Source of the DNA: Trichoplax adhaerens
Lineage: Eukaryota > Placozoa > Uniplacotomia > Trichoplacea > Trichoplacidae
Assembly (NCBI RefSeq): GCF_000150275.1
Contig: NW_002060945.1
Location: 7,631,684 to 7,695,683 of the forward strand
Direction of reading: 5' to 3'
DNA length: 64,000 nucleotides
Shown here: in pieces, positions 62,226-64,000 of the stretch
Position numbering within the stretch: the first letter of the stretch is position 1
How the letters are laid out: the number at the start of each line of letters is the position of its first letter
The notes under the pieces: model-generated
What the model was told of the DNA's origin: nothing
What the model saw: the letters and a program-made list of their open reading frames with translations, nothing else
Database searches by the model: none
Translations under genes and position numbers: made by a program

Positions 62226-62346
62226 CCCAACCACTTTGCATAAATTACTTTCCAATCGTTACATACCGTACAGTACTATAATTGGCGGAGGAAAATGAAC
62301 GAGAAATTGAGGCACTAAAAACTAAAATAAAAATCGACCGGCTACT

Positions 62347-63243
62347 ATGGACTACAAAAATTTAGTATCAAAGGTACTCGTAGAATCACTCGTGAATCAG
62401 TGGATTCAAGAAGATATCCCCAACTTTGATTATGGTGGCTATGTCGTTGGTGAAAAGGTAGAAACAGCTGTACTACTGTGCAAGTCGGAAGGGGTCATTG
62501 CTGGTCAGCCATTTGTCCAAGGTATCTATGATAAGTTGGGCTGCCAAATTCAATGGAAAGTAGAGGAAGGGACACTTATACAACCGATTGCTCAAGTAGC
62601 TCAAGTGCAAGGCCCAGTTAATAAAATCTTGATGGGAGAGAGGATTTCACTCAATTGTATTTGTCGAGCAAGTGGTATAGCCACACGAGCTCGCTATTTG
62701 CATAATTTAGCTAAAAGTGCTCAATGGCATGGTGAAATTGCTGGTACTCGCAAGACAACGCCAGGTTTTCGAACAGTTGAAAAATATTCGCTATTAGTGG
62801 GCGGCATATCAACCCATCGTTTCAACTTATCTTCTATGGTAATGCTGAAGGATAATCATATTTGGAGTGTTGGTAATATTGAAGCTGCTGTCAAAAAAGC
62901 CCGCCAAGCTTGTGGTTTTTCTACTAAGATTGAAGTTGAATGTCGCAGCTTAGAAGAAGGCTGTCAAGCGGCCAAGGCTGGTGCTGATATCATTATGTTA
63001 GATAATTTTGAGCCCGATGCTTTACACCGTTCTGCGGCAGCACTGAAGGTCCATTATCCTCATGTATTAGTAGAAGCAAGTGGTGGTATTACTGTGGATA
63101 CAATCAATTCTTATTTCGTTCCTAATGTCGATGTCATATCGTTAAGTAGTACAATTCAGGGTTGTCCTGTAGTTGACTTTTCATTAAAAATACTGAAAGA
63201 AGGTAGAGATCCATCCAATCCATCAGTAAAGTCATCCTCATAG
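62347..63243 (+). CDS. QPRT: Quinolinate phosphoribosyltransferase (decarboxylating)
   Basis: Converts quinolinate and PRPP to nicotinate mononucleotide, CO2 and pyrophosphate, the entry of tryptophan- or aspartate-derived quinolinate into NAD synthesis; cytosolic. The protein is 298 aa, essentially the human length (297), in a single exon. The N-terminal sandwich domain is followed by the alpha/beta barrel. Active-site residues line up with human numbering minus 3: R99 in GERISLN, R135 and K136 in [17 protein letters not shown]157 and R158 in STHRFN, K168 in MLKDNH, E198 in IEVECRS and D219 in IMLDNF. EASGGIT at 243-249 forms the phosphate loop. The usual SxGxLT-type segment reads SLSSTIQ (265-271), losing its glycine. 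The ATG at 62347 gives the family start. Lack of introns is unusual beside intron-rich neighbours. Confidence 0.96.
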   Translation: MDYKNLVSKVLVESLVNQWIQEDIPNFDYGGYVVGEKVETAVLLCKSEGVIAGQPFVQGIYDKLGCQIQWKVEEGTLIQPIAQVAQVQGPVNKILMGERISLNCICRASGIATRARYLHNLAKSAQWHGEIAGTRKTTPGFRTVEKYSLLVGGISTHRFNLSSMVMLKDNHIWSVGNIEAAVKKARQACGFSTKIEVECRSLEEGCQAAKAGADIIMLDNFEPDALHRSAAALKVHYPHVLVEASGGITVDTINSYFVPNVDVISLSSTIQGCPVVDFSLKILKEGRDPSNPSVKSSS

Positions 63244-64000
63244 CGAGCTATATTGGTTTTTACCTAAAGGCGTTATGGAAGTCAGCTGAAGAGATGATCT
63301 ACAGATCTATTTCGCTTGTAGATTATAGTTTTAGCTCAAATTTTCTAAAATATCGTATGATATGGATTAGTGTTCAACACTAGCTTTGATAACATTAGGA
63401 CTTGCTTTTTCTTAATTAACAATTCTATAGGAAGAGACTTGCTGCATATTTATACATATTTCTCAACATCACCAGTTAGTTCTTAATTATACAGCACGTA
63501 AACTGTAGCAAATAAGCCAAGCATTGATCCGGATGTAAATCATTTGATTAGCGTAGAAGAAATATAATCCTTAGATATTTTACTACAAATAGTTATAATA
63601 TCAAATTTGAGTAATTAAATCGATGCAGAATCAGCCAATGGATGTATTTGAATGCTATCAAACGCATACTTAATATCTTACAACTACTATGCTGTTACTG
63701 CGATATTGGAAATGTCTTTACGTGTATTCAGGATGAAAATCAATAGGAATTTTATAGATGTAAATTTTGAAATTACTATCTTCTATGTCAAACATTATTA
63801 CTTTGCCGACGATACTGAAAGGTCAAAGCATATTTAAAGAATTAAATAATTTGGAAGTTCTATGACTTTATCATCAATTCGCAACGAATTGCGAAGATAC
63901 AGTTAGCTGTATTGTATTACCAAAGATGCGAAATTTACCTTTAATTCTTTATGAATAAAATTTTTAGCTATATAACCTATATGAAAGTTCATTTTCAAGA
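63244..64000. other. 3' flank of QPRT
   Basis: No gene supported. An AATAAA occurs at 63954, about 700 bp past the stop, probably too far to be the main signal. No poly(A) tract or target-site duplication marks a processed retrocopy. Confidence 0.4.

Noticed and set aside
1-64000. tRNA genes, rRNA, CRISPR arrays, transposases
   Set aside because: No tRNA B-box with a foldable cloverleaf, no rRNA motif, no spacer-repeat alternation and no DDE or reverse-transcriptase motif were seen. The tandem arrays have contiguous units without unique spacers.

Overview
The window reads as nuclear DNA of an early-branching animal. It is AT-rich, its genes are split by canonical GT-AG introns, and the recognisable proteins are animal ones: an SLC38A11-type amino-acid transporter, a RETREG/FAM134 ER-phagy receptor, BLOC1S1, ribosomal protein eL43 (RPL37A) and quinolinate phosphoribosyltransferase. 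Intron-rich but fairly short genes in AT-rich DNA with many small tandem arrays suggest a placozoan (Trichoplax-like). That assignment is inference, not proof.

Layout. Positions 1-12.7 kb hold no gene I can support, but contain three separate diverged tandem arrays. From 12.7 to 45.2 kb lie three head-to-tail plus-strand copies of an SLC38A11-like transporter: A 12695-20524, B 28178-35311, C 39299-45217. I rebuilt each exon by exon. All reading frames close, giving 508, 517 (or 499) and 505 aa, and nearly all intron positions and phases are shared. The gaps and larger introns contain further arrays, each with its own unit. At 46.5-47.4 kb is an intronless class II aldolase/adducin-domain gene (minus). 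From 47.4 to 50.3 kb there are repeats only.

The right-hand part is a compact set of unrelated housekeeping genes: BLOC1S1 (minus, 5 exons, 50290-53018), RETREG (plus, 8 exons, 55341-58629), RPL37A/eL43 (minus, 59411-61193) and QPRT (plus, intronless, 62347-63243). BLOC1S1/RETREG and eL43/QPRT are divergent pairs; RETREG/eL43 are convergent. Around them the DNA is loaded with palindromic TACAGTACTGTA-type sequence that is sparse in the first 46 kb.

There is no operon-like logic. The most interesting content is the transporter family: a tandem triplication with a precise intron loss in copy C, decayed duplicates of one exon inside copy A, divergence at the TM1 substrate motif, and a shared Cys/N-glycosylation tail. 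BLOC1S1 (lysosomal positioning) and RETREG (ER-phagy) both act around the lysosome, but their proximity is probably chance. I found no tRNA, rRNA, CRISPR, phage or transposase gene.
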